Positions 1 to 8,144 of a stretch of 35,087 nucleotides of DNA are shown piece by piece. The DNA lies in assembly GCA_964503715.1 (NCBI GenBank), contig CAZDAD010000009.1:1-35087 (forward strand). Reading direction: 5' to 3'. Origin of the DNA: JARIHD01 sp964503715. Lineage in GTDB: Bacteria > Patescibacteriota > Saccharimonadia > Saccharimonadales > UBA4665. The notes beneath the pieces are model-generated. The model had not been told where the DNA came from. It made no database searches and was given only the letters and a program-made list of their open reading frames with translations. The translations under genes were made by a program, and so were the position numbers. Each line of letters starts with the position of its first letter. The first letter of the stretch is position 1.

Positions 1-646
1 CGGATTCAGACACCTGCTCATTTTCCAAATTGACCAGGTATTCTGCCCTGTCCTCTTCACCTACCACCAACAGAGTATCTGTTTCTATGCGACTGAGGTC
101 ATCAAATATCTGTGCTTTTTCGATGACATTTTTGAGAGATAACTCACGGGCTAGCTTGCTGTGAGGCGCTATATTGGGAAGAAGTTTGACCACTTGCCAA
201 CCTGCCTGGCGCAACTTTGAATCCAGTAAAAATCTGTACAGTCTATTGGTGTTACGTAAAGTTTCTCGGGCTTGGTCGGAGTCTCTGTAGAGTGGAGGGT
301 TTAGTAGTACTAACCTCCCTACTCTATTAGGGTGCAGGACAGCATAGCGTGCTGCCAGCAGCGCACCCATGGAATGCCCAACTATAATTGGCGGCGATGA
401 TAGATCCAGACACGAGATAGCCTGTTTGAGGTGTGACATGTGCGTGTCATAATCATAGCTTGCGTTTTTAGGTTTTGGTGCCCTGCCAAAGCCTAAAAGG
501 TCTATCGTGATAATCCTATAGTCCTTTGTATCAAGTAATTGCTCTAGTTTGCGCCAATATGTCGAAGAAGCCAAAAAGCCATGTAGCAGAATGATCGGCT
601 GACCATATCCGCCAGAATCAGATGTGTATGTTTGTTTGTGTCGCAT
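1..646 (-). CDS. alpha/beta hydrolase, partial (3' end outside window)
   Basis: The reading frame is open from an ATG at 646 to the window edge, giving 215 codons. The protein has the alpha/beta-hydrolase layout: an oxyanion-hole LHGF at residues 21-24, a DLLGFGRA strand-turn near 50, and a nucleophile elbow GHSMG with the serine near residue 92. A late strand LLVVGEEDRAE near 205 probably supplies the acid residue. The catalytic His lies beyond the window. The substrate cannot be named; this family covers esterases, haloperoxidase-like and lipase-like enzymes. An ATG at 652 is also in frame, but the one at 646 sits 8 nt after a TATACT box, as at other leaderless starts here. No signal peptide is seen, so it is probably cytoplasmic. 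Confidence 0.85.
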   Translation of the reverse strand, partial: MRHKQTYTSDSGGYGQPIILLHGFLASSTYWRKLEQLLDTKDYRIITIDLLGFGRAPKPKNASYDYDTHMSHLKQAISCLDLSSPPIIVGHSMGALLAARYAVLHPNRVGRLVLLNPPLYRDSDQARETLRNTNRLYRFLLDSKLRQAGWQVVKLLPNIAPHSKLARELSLKNVIEKAQIFDDLSRIETDTLLVVGEEDRAEYLVNLENEQVSES

Positions 647-654
647 TCGCATAC

Positions 655-684
655 AGTATAGCGATTAAGAGGTACATATAACAA
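655..684 (-). promoter_or_regulatory. promoter of the hydrolase gene (leaderless)
   Basis: On the minus strand, TTGTTA (679-684) is followed after 18 nt by TATACT (655-660). The ATG at 646 comes 8 nt later, so the transcript should start at or next to the start codon. No SD sequence is present. Confidence 0.6.
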
Positions 685-832
685 CGTATTTTGTATTGAC
701 CATGAACTGCATGTGGGAGTAACATATTATTCATAAGCGCTATATATGGTGCTTGAGAGCAAAAAATTAAAAATAATTGGGAGTAAAAGTAGCACTTACC
801 TGCTGGTCTCGCAGCGGCTGGTTCGTGCTAGC

Positions 833-838
833 TATACT
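833..838 (+). promoter_or_regulatory. possible -10 box for the small Cys protein
   Basis: TATACT lies 13 nt before the ATG at 852, which would give a leader of about 6 nt. A G-rich stretch GGGGGA (843-848) precedes the ATG but would be largely outside such a transcript. No clear -35 is seen. The rest of 653-851 holds no gene I can support; a TTGACC (696-701) with TAACAT 18 nt later could be a further promoter. Confidence 0.35.
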
Positions 839-851
839 CCTTGGGGGATAT

Positions 852-1040
852 ATGGAAGCAACAACTGCTCCAGCACCAACTGGTGCTGAGACTGACATGG
901 CGCTAGACGAAAAACTAGCAATTATTAACCAAAAAGTTAGCGAGGCCGTTGGTGGGCTGGCGGCCCATCAGGAAACTACCGCACCGTTCACCTGTCCGAT
1001 AGACCCGCAGGAACGTGCTCAGTGCGATGCCTGTCAGTAG
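852..1040 (+). CDS. small acidic protein with C-terminal Cys motif
   Basis: This is a 62-residue protein I do not recognise. It has an Ala/Thr/Pro-rich start, a helical middle (DEKLAIINQKVSEAVGGLAA), and a C-terminal tail with three cysteines in a C-x11-C-x2-C arrangement (TCPIDPQ...CDACQ), which could bind metal or form disulfides. A TTG-initiated extension back to 777 would add a hydrophobic N-terminus, but the -10 box at 833-838 lies inside that extension, so the ATG at 852 is preferred. A strong terminator follows directly, as expected for a real single-gene transcript. Confidence 0.5.
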   Translation: MEATTAPAPTGAETDMALDEKLAIINQKVSEAVGGLAAHQETTAPFTCPIDPQERAQCDACQ

Positions 1041-1062
1041 GAAGTTGCATAAAGTAACTAAC

Positions 1063-1091
1063 AAAAAAGCGCGGTTTTTCCGCGCTTTTTC
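1063..1091. terminator. bidirectional intrinsic terminator
   Basis: The GC-only stem GCGCGG/CCGCGC (1069-1074 with 1080-1085) has a T5 loop. It is flanked by A6 on the left and T5 on the right, so it can end transcription from both sides. It sits between the convergent small-protein gene and ppsA. Confidence 0.85.
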
Positions 1092-1108
1092 TTTGTCATC
1101 GGCGCTTT

Positions 1109-3481
1109 TTAGCGACCGATGGCTTCTTCGGTCTTCTTGACGTCTATGGTAGTCTTGACCACCGTATCTGGCGTCAATGAGATACTATCGATGCCTGTCT
1201 CGACCAAGAACTTAGCAAATTCTGGATAATCTGATGGTGCCTGACCACAGATACCAATCTTAACGCCCTTAGCTTTGGCGACACGTACAACTTCACGGAT
1301 TAGTACCTTTACTGCCTCGTTGTTCTCGTCATAGACATGTGCAACTGTATGGTTGTCGCGATCTACGCCTAAGGTCAACTGTGTTAGGTCATTGGAGCCA
1401 ATCGAGAAGCCGTCAAATAGCTCAGCAAACTGCTCAGCCAAGATTACGTTGCTTGGAATCTCGCACATAACGTAAGCCTGGAAGCCATTTTCGCCGCGGC
1501 GCAAGCCCTGGCTAGCCATGATGTCAAGCACCTTGCGGGCTTCATCGAGGTTACGGCAGAACGGTACCATAGCCTTGACGTTGGTTATGCCCATGTCATC
1601 ACGAACCTTCTTGAGGGCACGGCACTCTAGCTCAAATGCTTCCTTGTACTGCTCGCTGTAATAGCGGCTGGCGCCTCGCCAACCAATCATTGGGTTGTTT
1701 TCGATAGGCTCAAATTGTGTGCCACCGATAAGATTGGCGTATTCATTGGACTTAAAATCGCTAAAACGAATGATTACGTCATTTGGGTAGAAGGCTGCAC
1801 CGATGATTGAAATACCTTCGGCTAGCTTATCGATGAAGTACTGAGACTTATCGATGTATCCCTTGGTTAGCTCACGGATCTGGGCACGTACAGCCTTGTC
1901 TTTGACCTGGTCAAAGTGCAGTAGCGCTAGTGGATGGATCTTGATGTGTGAGTCAATAATAAACTCTTCTCGTGCTAGGCCGACTCCGTCGTTTGGAATT
2001 AGTGAGTAAGCGAAAGCATGATCGGGAGAACCTACGTTCATCATAATCTTGGTCTTTGGTCGCTCAAGGCCCTCGACATCTGTTCGGTCAACCTCATACT
2101 TGAGTATGCCCTCGTATACGTAGCCCTCATCACCACCACCAGCGCAGCTGACGGTTAGGTCTTGGCCATCATGGATCAATTCTGAAGCGTTACCTGTGCC
2201 TACTACACACGGAATACCAAGTTCGCGTGACACAATGGCTGCATGGCAAGTTCGTCCACCTTTATCGGTCACGATGGCGCTAGCAATCTGCATGATTGGT
2301 ACCCAGTCAGGGTCAGTCATCTCGGTAACTAGAACGTCGCCTTCTTTGAAGTCGTCGATATCCTTGACGCTCATAATCTTGTTGGCTTTGCCTGCGCCAA
2401 TCTTATTGCCTACGCTTGTGCCAGTAGCAATTACCTTGCCTTCTTCAGTTAGGCGGTATTGTTCAATGTGGTTAACGTCACGGCGTGACTGGACCGTTTC
2501 AGCACGGGCCTGAACAATGTATAGTTGCTTATCGTCTTCGTCTAGCGCCCACTCGATGTCCATTGGGTGACCATAGTGTTGCTCAATCTTCATGCCCCAG
2601 TCGGCCAAGGTTCGGACTTGCTCATCTGTAATTGAGAAGCGGTTTTGGTCATGTACTGCTACATCGATGTTCTTAGTACGGTTGGCGCCCGTAGGGATCA
2701 TCTTCATCTTCTTGCCACCAAGCTTGCGCTTTAGGATAGCCATGGTTGGCTTAAAGACGATGAATTCGTCAGGGCTTACATGGCCCTGTACGATATTTTC
2801 ACCTAAGCCGTAGATAGAGCTTACAACAACAGCGTTCTTGAAGCCTGATTCAGTATCTATGGTGAACATAACGCCTGCGCACTCGCTGCGGACGGCGACC
2901 ATTTGCTGTATGCCAACTGACAAAGCGACTTTCATGTGGTCGAAGCCGTTAGTCACACGGTAGACGATGGCACGATCAGTAAACAGTGAAGCAATACACT
3001 CCTTTACGGAACGTAAAACATCAGATTCACCTTAGATGTTTAGGAAGGTAGCTTGTTGGCCTGCAAATGAAGCATTGGGCAAATCCTCGGCCGTAGCTGA
3101 TGAGCGGATTGCTACGACCATATCTTTTTCACCGTGGCCACATTTATGGCAGAGCTCACGGTAGCCACGCTTTATCTCGTCCTCAAAATCACTTGGCATT
3201 TGAGCTTCGACAATCATATTGCGAATAATATTGCCACGGCGTGCAAGTTCGTGAACATTGCTTACATCTAGGCCCTCAAGTGTTTCGGCTATACGTTGGC
3301 CAAGACCTTCTTGCTCAAGGAAATATCGGTAGGCATCAGCTGTGGTAGCCACGCCATTTGGTAGATTGACCCCCTGCGGACGGAGATGGTGATACATCTC
3401 CCCAAGGCTGGCATTTTTGCCGCCGACTTGAGGAATGTCACCGATTGACAACTCTTCAAAAAACTTAAGGTACTTGTACAT
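1109..3481 (-). pseudogene. ppsA: phosphoenolpyruvate synthase with one in-frame TAA
   Basis: PEP synthase interconverts pyruvate + ATP + H2O and PEP + AMP + Pi. The frame of about 790 codons is complete except for a TAA at 3032-3034 (codon 150). Before the stop lies the ATP-grasp start (GGKNASLGEM, RSSATAEDLPNASFAGQQATFLNI). After it the frame continues with GESDVLRSVKECIASLFTD and the rest of the ATP-binding domain, the swivelling phospho-His loop GGRTCHAAIVSRELG, and the PEP/pyruvate barrel with GSNDLTQLTLGVDRD and GICGQAPSD. Relatives usually have a coding residue at the stop position, and no other lesion is seen. It could be a nonsense mutation, a sequencing error or readthrough. The ATG at 3481 is chosen because AGGTGG (3490-3495) lies 8 nt upstream. 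It faces enolase's pathway and probably serves gluconeogenesis or ATP balance. Confidence 0.9.
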
Positions 3482-3503
3482 TCTAAGGCCCACCTTTCGT
3501 GCT

Positions 3504-3559
3504 TTACGCGAGATTACTCATGTTGCTCTTATCATACCGCCTATGCTTACCTTTGACAA
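3504..3559 (-). promoter_or_regulatory. ppsA promoter with five-codon upstream ORF
   Basis: On the minus strand TTGTCA (3554-3559) and TATGAT (3531-3536) are spaced by exactly 17 nt, a near-consensus sigma70 promoter. The predicted leader is about 43 nt. An ATG at 3521, 9 nt after the -10 box, opens a five-codon ORF (MSNLA, stop at 3504-3506). The ppsA SD AGGTGG and ATG (3481) follow. Whether the mini-ORF is translated is unknown. Confidence 0.65.
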
Positions 3560-3588
3560 CTGTTATGTCTCTGGAGGATTTTGGTTAC

Positions 3589-3617
3589 GTGACATCTCTG
3601 ACGTTGTACGGTAGTCT
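3589..3617 (+). promoter_or_regulatory. promoter of the adenylate-kinase-like gene
   Basis: GTGACA (3589-3594), 17 nt spacer, TAGTCT (3612-3617), then ATG at 3624 after 6 nt. This predicts a leaderless mRNA starting at codon 1. It is divergent from the ppsA promoter, and the two -35 boxes are about 30 nt apart. Confidence 0.6.
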
Positions 3618-3623
3618 ATGCAT

Positions 3624-4241
3624 ATGGATGAAAAGATTAGCGTTATAAAACAATGGCTCGGTAGTGGTTCGATTAACTTTTTCGGCCCACCTTTCTCGGG
3701 CAAAGATACTCAGGCTGGCCGTTTGGCTGAACTAATCGGCGGGCGGGTAGTATCGGGTGGTGACATTCTCCGTCATAGCCAAGATAATGTCGAAGTACAA
3801 CGAGTAATGGCTGAGGGCGGAATAGTACCGACCGAGCTATTTTTGCAGATTGTGCCACCTTTCTTTGGTCACCCTGATTTGCAGGGTGTACCCTTGCTTT
3901 TGAGCTCTGTAGGTAGATTAATGGAAGAAGTCAAGGTTATTGAAGCTGCTACGAATGAATCTGGTCATAAGCAGAAAGCGGTAGTTCTTTTGAACCTCCC
4001 TGTCGATGGTATTTGGCATCACTTCGAGGTTGCTCAGGCTAAGGGCGATCGTGGTGTGCGCGCTGATGATACCCGCGAGGCTCTTCAGGTAAGAATAGAT
4101 AAGTTTGCTGAGACCGCCCCTGTTGTTGAGCACTACAGGCAAGAGGGTTTGGTGTTGGATATTGACGATACTAGGAGCCCTGAAGAAGTTTTTGAACTGA
4201 TTGTTGATGCGCTATATCAGAAAGCAAAAAGCGAGTTATAA
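3624..4241 (+). CDS. adenylate-kinase-like nucleotide kinase
   Basis: A P-loop kinase of 205 residues. It has Walker A GPPFSGKDTQ near residues 19-28, an NMP-binding stretch GGDILRHSQD that resembles adenylate kinase GDMLR, and a C-terminal RADDTREALQVRIDKF block with the Arg/Asp residues of the family's lid-proximal helix, followed by PVVEHYRQEGLVLDID. The LID insert between the domains is short and lacks zinc cysteines. The expected role is phosphoryl transfer between ATP and a nucleoside monophosphate, but the NMP site is divergent (SGGDI instead of STGD), so substrate preference is uncertain. A start at ATG 3618 is also possible; 3624 fits the promoter spacing. It is transcribed alone and ends at a terminator. 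Confidence 0.75.
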   Translation: MDEKISVIKQWLGSGSINFFGPPFSGKDTQAGRLAELIGGRVVSGGDILRHSQDNVEVQRVMAEGGIVPTELFLQIVPPFFGHPDLQGVPLLLSSVGRLMEEVKVIEAATNESGHKQKAVVLLNLPVDGIWHHFEVAQAKGDRGVRADDTREALQVRIDKFAETAPVVEHYRQEGLVLDIDDTRSPEEVFELIVDALYQKAKSEL

Positions 4242-4256
4242 ACTAGTCGATAATGA

Positions 4257-4288
4257 AAAAGAGTCGGTCATTTTGGGCCGACTCTTTT
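4257..4288. terminator. bidirectional intrinsic terminator
   Basis: The stem GAGTCGG/CCGACTC (4261-4267 with 4278-4284) is flanked by A-rich sequence on the left and TTTT on the right. It separates the convergent kinase gene and the dehydrogenase-mutase fusion gene. Confidence 0.8.
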
Positions 4289-4302
4289 GTTTGGGTCTAG
4301 CA

Positions 4303-5961
4303 TCAAGCGTTTGGTGGTTGAGTATCTATGCAAGCCTCGTTTTTGCTTGTCATTAGGCCCTTGTCGTCAATATCATAGACCATGATATTACCAAAAGGCA
4401 TCTCCAGCGTCTCAACATCTTCGTCCGATATACTTTCGATATATTTCATCAAAGCACGTAGGCTGTTGCCGTGTGCAACCAGTAGAACATTCTTGCCCGC
4501 AATTAATTCAGGGACAATCGTGTTCTGGTAGAAAGGCACGACCCTTTCGTAAACCATTTTCAGAGTCTCACCGCCTGGCACATGATGATTCCAGCCACGT
4601 CTGATGCCGTTGAACTCATCTTCCCCAACTAGGTCCTTCATCTCCCACTTGTTTTTGCCAGTGTATTCGCCATAGTCACGTTCGTTGATGGCTTCATTAC
4701 GCTCAAAAGGAACGTCGAACTGCTGCGAAGCATTCAGTATACCTTCGAGTGTTTCTAGGGTACGTATCTGTTGAGAACAATATGCTTGGTCGACACGAGT
4801 CTCTAATCCTTTGAGCGCTAAGCCGAGCAGGGCTGATTCGTGAAAGCCCTTTTCACTCAAGTGGACATCTGTTAGACCAGTCCACTTGCCTGTTGCGTTC
4901 CATTCGGACTCGGCATGACGAGTAATCAATAGCTTACCGTAACTTGGCTTAGTTGGCTTAACCCTGTTGGGTGTTTCGCCATGCCAGTAGCTGATGATAT
5001 TCTGGCAGGAAGTGCCGTTGATGCGGCCGATGGCCTCCTCGGTGTTAAAGGCATTGTGCGGCGCCAAAATGACGTTTGGCAGTTTATTTAGTGCCATCAG
5101 GGTAATACTCTGCTCGCCCGTTGAACTTGGCAGCTTATTACTACGGAGTAGAGCTACTTCTTCGTGCATATTAAACAGCTGCTCACCCTCGAGAACGTCT
5201 AGTGCGGCGCCAGCCAACTTATGCTCCATGAGGGCATCAGTTAGAGCCTTGGTGTCAATTAACTCACCTCGAGCTGTGTTTACGATTACTGCAGTTGGTT
5301 TCATTAACGCTAGCTTTTCAGCGTTTAGCAAGTGTTTGTTATCTGGAGTGAGTGGCGCATGTAGCGTAACTACATCGCTTTCTTTTAGTAGGTCATCAAG
5401 CGTTTTGTACTCGAAGCCCAGTGATTGTGCCAATTCATCGCGTGGGAATGGATCGAAGGCGATGACCCGCATCTCGAAGCCCTTGGCGATTTTGATGGAG
5501 TGTTGGCCAATGTGACCAGTACCAATGACGCCTAGCGTCTTGCCATTAAGGTCGGTGCCCATGAGCTTACTGACTTCGACTTCTTCGTTCAGGAAGTTGA
5601 GGCTCTGTGGCAGTTTGCGCATCAGGGCTAACATCATCGTGAAGGCATATTCGGCAACTGTTGCCTCACCGTAAGTTGGAACATTGACCACCGTAACGCC
5701 GTGCTCTTCGGCCGCCGCTAGGTCGATATTGTTGAAGCCCGTCGAACGACAAGCGATTAGTTTGAGCTTGGGTAGGCCTTCGATTATGGCCCTAGTAACA
5801 GTGCTAGTAACGAAAACAGATATAACTTCTGCCTCAGGGTTGAGGTTGTCGGTTGATACAGATTCTTCGATGAACTCCCAGCGGTGATCGGATTCCTGAA
5901 TGCCCTCCGTGAGCTGCCGCTTATCCAGCTCAGAGGCATCATAAAAATAGATAAGTGCCAT
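4303..5961 (-). CDS. fused D-2-hydroxyacid dehydrogenase / phosphoglycerate mutase
   Basis: One uninterrupted 552-residue frame carries two enzymes. Residues 1-335 form an NAD-dependent D-2-hydroxyacid dehydrogenase, closest in layout to D-lactate dehydrogenase. It has Rossmann motif VIGTGHIG (145-152), substrate Arg in NTARGE (231), Glu in VLEGE (258-260) and catalytic His in APHNAF (302). Residues 340-552 form a 2,3-bisphosphoglycerate-dependent phosphoglycerate mutase: phospho-His in LLITRHAESEWN (349), acid in NERDYGEYTG (427), and second His in VAHGNSLRA (497). The linker is only a few residues. The neighbour across a shared 65-bp promoter region is enolase, so the mutase half feeds enolase, and the dehydrogenase half could reduce pyruvate to lactate and regenerate NAD+. 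Substrate of the dehydrogenase half is inferred. ATG 5961 is preferred over 5967 from promoter spacing. Confidence 0.9.
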   Translation of the reverse strand: MALIYFYDASELDKRQLTEGIQESDHRWEFIEESVSTDNLNPEAEVISVFVTSTVTRAIIEGLPKLKLIACRSTGFNNIDLAAAEEHGVTVVNVPTYGEATVAEYAFTMMLALMRKLPQSLNFLNEEVEVSKLMGTDLNGKTLGVIGTGHIGQHSIKIAKGFEMRVIAFDPFPRDELAQSLGFEYKTLDDLLKESDVVTLHAPLTPDNKHLLNAEKLALMKPTAVIVNTARGELIDTKALTDALMEHKLAGAALDVLEGEQLFNMHEEVALLRSNKLPSSTGEQSITLMALNKLPNVILAPHNAFNTEEAIGRINGTSCQNIISYWHGETPNRVKPTKPSYGKLLITRHAESEWNATGKWTGLTDVHLSEKGFHESALLGLALKGLETRVDQAYCSQQIRTLETLEGILNASQQFDVPFERNEAINERDYGEYTGKNKWEMKDLVGEDEFNGIRRGWNHHVPGGETLKMVYERVVPFYQNTIVPELIAGKNVLLVAHGNSLRALMKYIESISDEDVETLEMPFGNIMVYDIDDKGLMTSKNEACIDTQPPNA

Positions 5962-5967
5962 AGTCAT

Positions 5968-5976
5968 ATTATTGCA
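5968..5976 (-). promoter_or_regulatory. extended -10 of the fusion gene
   Basis: TGC-AATAAT on the minus strand lies 6 nt before the ATG at 5961. The -35 is weak, as is usual for extended -10 promoters. It predicts a leaderless transcript. Confidence 0.5.
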
Positions 5977-6021
5977 TAAGCATAATCAATTAGGTAGGTG
6001 CCCTAGCTTAAACATAAGCCT

Positions 6022-6030
6022 TGTGAGAAT
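6022..6030 (+). promoter_or_regulatory. extended -10 of enolase
   Basis: TGT-GAGAAT (6022-6030) ends 8 nt before the ATG at 6039, so the mRNA would begin at that codon. This favours 6039 over the in-frame ATG at 6033. Confidence 0.45.
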
Positions 6031-6038
6031 ATATGGGT

Positions 6039-7310
6039 ATGAATATCAAGACTATACATGCAAGGCAGATTTTAGATTCTCGTGGTAACCCAACAGTTGA
6101 GGCTGATGTAACGCTTGATGGCGGCGCATTTGGCCGTGCAGCTGTTCCCTCGGGTGCTTCTACGGGTACTCACGAGGCTTGTGAGTTACGTGATGGTGAT
6201 GCCAGCAAATATGGCGGCCAATCAGTTATGAAAGCAGTTGACGCTGTTAACAACGAAATAGCAGCAGCGCTTGTTGGCCATGCGGCCGATGACCAATTTG
6301 GTCTGGATCAAATAATGATAGATCTTGATGGAACACCTAATAAATCACGTCTGGGTGCAAATGCCATACTGGCTGTTTCATTAGCCTGTGCCCGTGCGGC
6401 GGCTGCCGAGCGTGGCCTGCCACTCTATAAGCATTTAAACGACATTGCAGGTAACCCAGAGATGAGTCTGCCAATGCCGATGATGAACATTGTCAATGGT
6501 GGCAAACATGCTCTTGGCGGTGCGGATATTCAGGAAGGTATGATTATCCCTCAGGGCGCCAAGACCTTTGAAGATGTTGTTCGTATGGGTAGCGAAATCT
6601 TCCACGCTCTGCAAAAGATTCTAGCCTCGCAACACTTATCGACTCAAGTTGGTGACGAGGGCGGTTTCGCTGTAGCCGTAGACAAGAATGCCGAGGTTCT
6701 CGAGCTCCTAAGATTGGCCACCGAACAAGCGGGCTACATACCAGGCGAAGATGTTTATTTTGCGCTTGATGTGGCCGCCTCGGAGCTATACCGAGATAAT
6801 CAATATGTGTTATCGCGTGAAGACAAACAGCTAAGCTCTGTTGAAATGGTCGAATGGTACAAGTCTCTTACGGAGCAGTACCCCCTAGTTTCTATAGAGG
6901 ACGGACTATCTGAAGATGACTGGGAAAACTGGCAAAAGCTGACTGAGGTGCTACCTGACGTGCAGCTAGTTGGTGATGATTTACTGGTGACTAATGTTGA
7001 ACGCCTTAATAAGGCCATAGATATGAAAGCGGGCAATGCCATATTGGTCAAGGTCAACCAGATTGGTTCACTAACTGAGACTATCAAAGCAGTCAATACT
7101 GCCAAACAAGCAGGCTTTGGGGTTATCATTTCTCATCGCAGCGGTGAAACCGAGGACGTATTCATCTCTCACCTTGCCGTAGGAACAGGCGCAGGCCAGA
7201 TTAAGACTGGTTCTCTGTCTCGCTCTGATCGTGTGGCCAAATACAACGAGCTCCTGCGTATAGCTGAAGCCAATGCTGAACTACCCTTGGCCCACCCGTT
7301 CTCGAAGTAA
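6039..7310 (+). CDS. eno: enolase (2-phosphoglycerate dehydratase)
   Basis: Enolase converts 2-phosphoglycerate to PEP in glycolysis and gluconeogenesis. The 423-residue length is normal. Clear family motifs are the N-terminal ILDSRGNPTVEADV, the SGASTGTHEACELRDG loop, GDEGGFAV, metal-binding SIEDGLSEDDW and VGDDLLVTN, catalytic-lysine segment LVKVNQIGSLTE, and the SHRSGETED signature near the C-terminus. It lies divergent from the mutase fusion and near ppsA, so three consecutive steps of lower glycolysis are encoded together. The start MNIKTIHARQ matches the usual enolase N-terminus; the ATG two codons upstream adds MG and would lie too close to the -10 box. Confidence 0.98.
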   Translation: MNIKTIHARQILDSRGNPTVEADVTLDGGAFGRAAVPSGASTGTHEACELRDGDASKYGGQSVMKAVDAVNNEIAAALVGHAADDQFGLDQIMIDLDGTPNKSRLGANAILAVSLACARAAAAERGLPLYKHLNDIAGNPEMSLPMPMMNIVNGGKHALGGADIQEGMIIPQGAKTFEDVVRMGSEIFHALQKILASQHLSTQVGDEGGFAVAVDKNAEVLELLRLATEQAGYIPGEDVYFALDVAASELYRDNQYVLSREDKQLSSVEMVEWYKSLTEQYPLVSIEDGLSEDDWENWQKLTEVLPDVQLVGDDLLVTNVERLNKAIDMKAGNAILVKVNQIGSLTETIKAVNTAKQAGFGVIISHRSGETEDVFISHLAVGTGAGQIKTGSLSRSDRVAKYNELLRIAEANAELPLAHPFSK

Positions 7311-7340
7311 GGAAGACACTAACGAGCTTGCTAAAATAAC

Positions 7341-7348
7341 TGTATGAT
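7341..7348 (+). promoter_or_regulatory. -10 box for leader ORF and methyltransferase
   Basis: TATGAT (7343-7348) is preceded by TG at 7341-7342 and followed after 8 nt by the ATG of a 14-codon ORF (7357). This is the same spacing as at the other leaderless genes. No good -35 is seen. Confidence 0.45.
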
Positions 7349-7356
7349 GTTATTGT

Positions 7357-7401
7357 ATGGTTAATCTTGGGTGGCGCAAGAAGCTTAAGCCTAGTATATG
7401 A
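7357..7401 (+). CDS. 14-residue leader ORF, stop-start coupled to methyltransferase
   Basis: ATG 7357 opens a 14-codon frame, MVNLGWRKKLKPSI, ending in TGA at 7399-7401. That stop overlaps the methyltransferase ATG (7398-7400) as ATGA, the classic arrangement for translational reinitiation. The predicted mRNA begins at or just before the mini-ORF. The downstream gene has no SD of its own, so the leader could deliver ribosomes to it. The peptide is basic. It could instead be a remnant of a longer N-terminus, or unused. Confidence 0.4.
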   Translation: MVNLGWRKKLKPSI

Positions 7402-8144
7402 GAAATCCTGAATCCTGGCGCCCCACTAATATAATCCCCGATGCAAATGGCCAATGGCGGCCTAATTTTGAGCATGTTGCACCGTGGTCTAGGCACGCCA
7501 CCTCCCTTGAGTGTCCAGCATACGTTGATGTTCTGCAGCGCAACGTCAGCGGTGACCTACTTGACGTAGGCGCTGGTACGGTTCCCTATTATGGTGTTTA
7601 CAAAGATTTGGCAAGTACGGTAACTGCAACCGATTGGTCTGAGTCGTCACATGATACATCTCATATTGATTCAATAGTTGATGCCAATGCGGGCCTGCCG
7701 TTTGCGGCTGAAAGTTTCGATACGGTCTTGCTGGCTGATGTACTCGAACACATCAAAGAGCCTCAGCGGCTCATGGGTTCGGTTAGCAGAGTACTCAGAC
7801 CTAATGGCAAGCTAATTGTATTTGTTCCTTTCATGTATGGAGTGCATGAGGCTCCACATGACTACCATCGTTACACTAGATACGCCCTAGAAGATCTGTG
7901 TACTCGCTCGGGCTTGAATGTTCAAGAATTAGAAGCGTACGGTGGTGGGCCAGACATAGTCATTGATTTAGTTGAAAAGATGTCTCACGGCACGAAGTTC
8001 GCGAAGCCTTTAGAGCTGGTCACCAAATACGCTATCCTGAAGTCTGGTATTTATACAGCCGCTCAAGCCAAATACAAGGAACGTTTCCCGATTGGCTATA
8101 CTATGGTTGCCCAGAAGCCGACTACTCAGGACGGCGCTGAATAG
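7398..8144 (+). CDS. class I SAM-dependent methyltransferase
   Basis: A 248-residue Rossmann-fold methyltransferase. SAM motif I is LLDVGAGTVPYY near residue 55, followed by an acidic strand end TATDWSES, then FDTVLLADVLEHIKEP (motif II region) and the post-motif LRPNGKLIVFVPF. The segment HDYHRYTRYALEDL is common in methyltransferases from cell-surface polysaccharide and glycan clusters. The acceptor cannot be read from sequence. Its start overlaps the stop of the leader ORF, and its last 23 nt overlap the convergent phosphatase gene. With the neighbouring sugar-modifying genes a role in glycan or small-molecule methylation is likely. Confidence 0.85.
   Translation: MRNPESWRPTNIIPDANGQWRPNFEHVAPWSRHATSLECPAYVDVLQRNVSGDLLDVGAGTVPYYGVYKDLASTVTATDWSESSHDTSHIDSIVDANAGLPFAAESFDTVLLADVLEHIKEPQRLMGSVSRVLRPNGKLIVFVPFMYGVHEAPHDYHRYTRYALEDLCTRSGLNVQELEAYGGGPDIVIDLVEKMSHGTKFAKPLELVTKYAILKSGIYTAAQAKYKERFPIGYTMVAQKPTTQDGAE

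Noticed and set aside
777..851. TTG-initiated extension of the small Cys protein with a hydrophobic N-terminus
   Set aside because: It starts with TTG, has no SD, and contains the TATACT box that best explains the ATG at 852. It remains possible but weaker.
1109..2956. Separate gene starting at GTG 2956 (C-terminal PEP synthase)
   Set aside because: The frame continues upstream of 2956 with PEP synthase sequence back to the TAA at 3032; there is no SD or promoter at 2956. It is the 3' part of one interrupted gene.
3032..3034. TAA reassigned to an amino acid
   Set aside because: TAA ends eno, pyrH and other genes at normal lengths; a single internal case does not support a code change.
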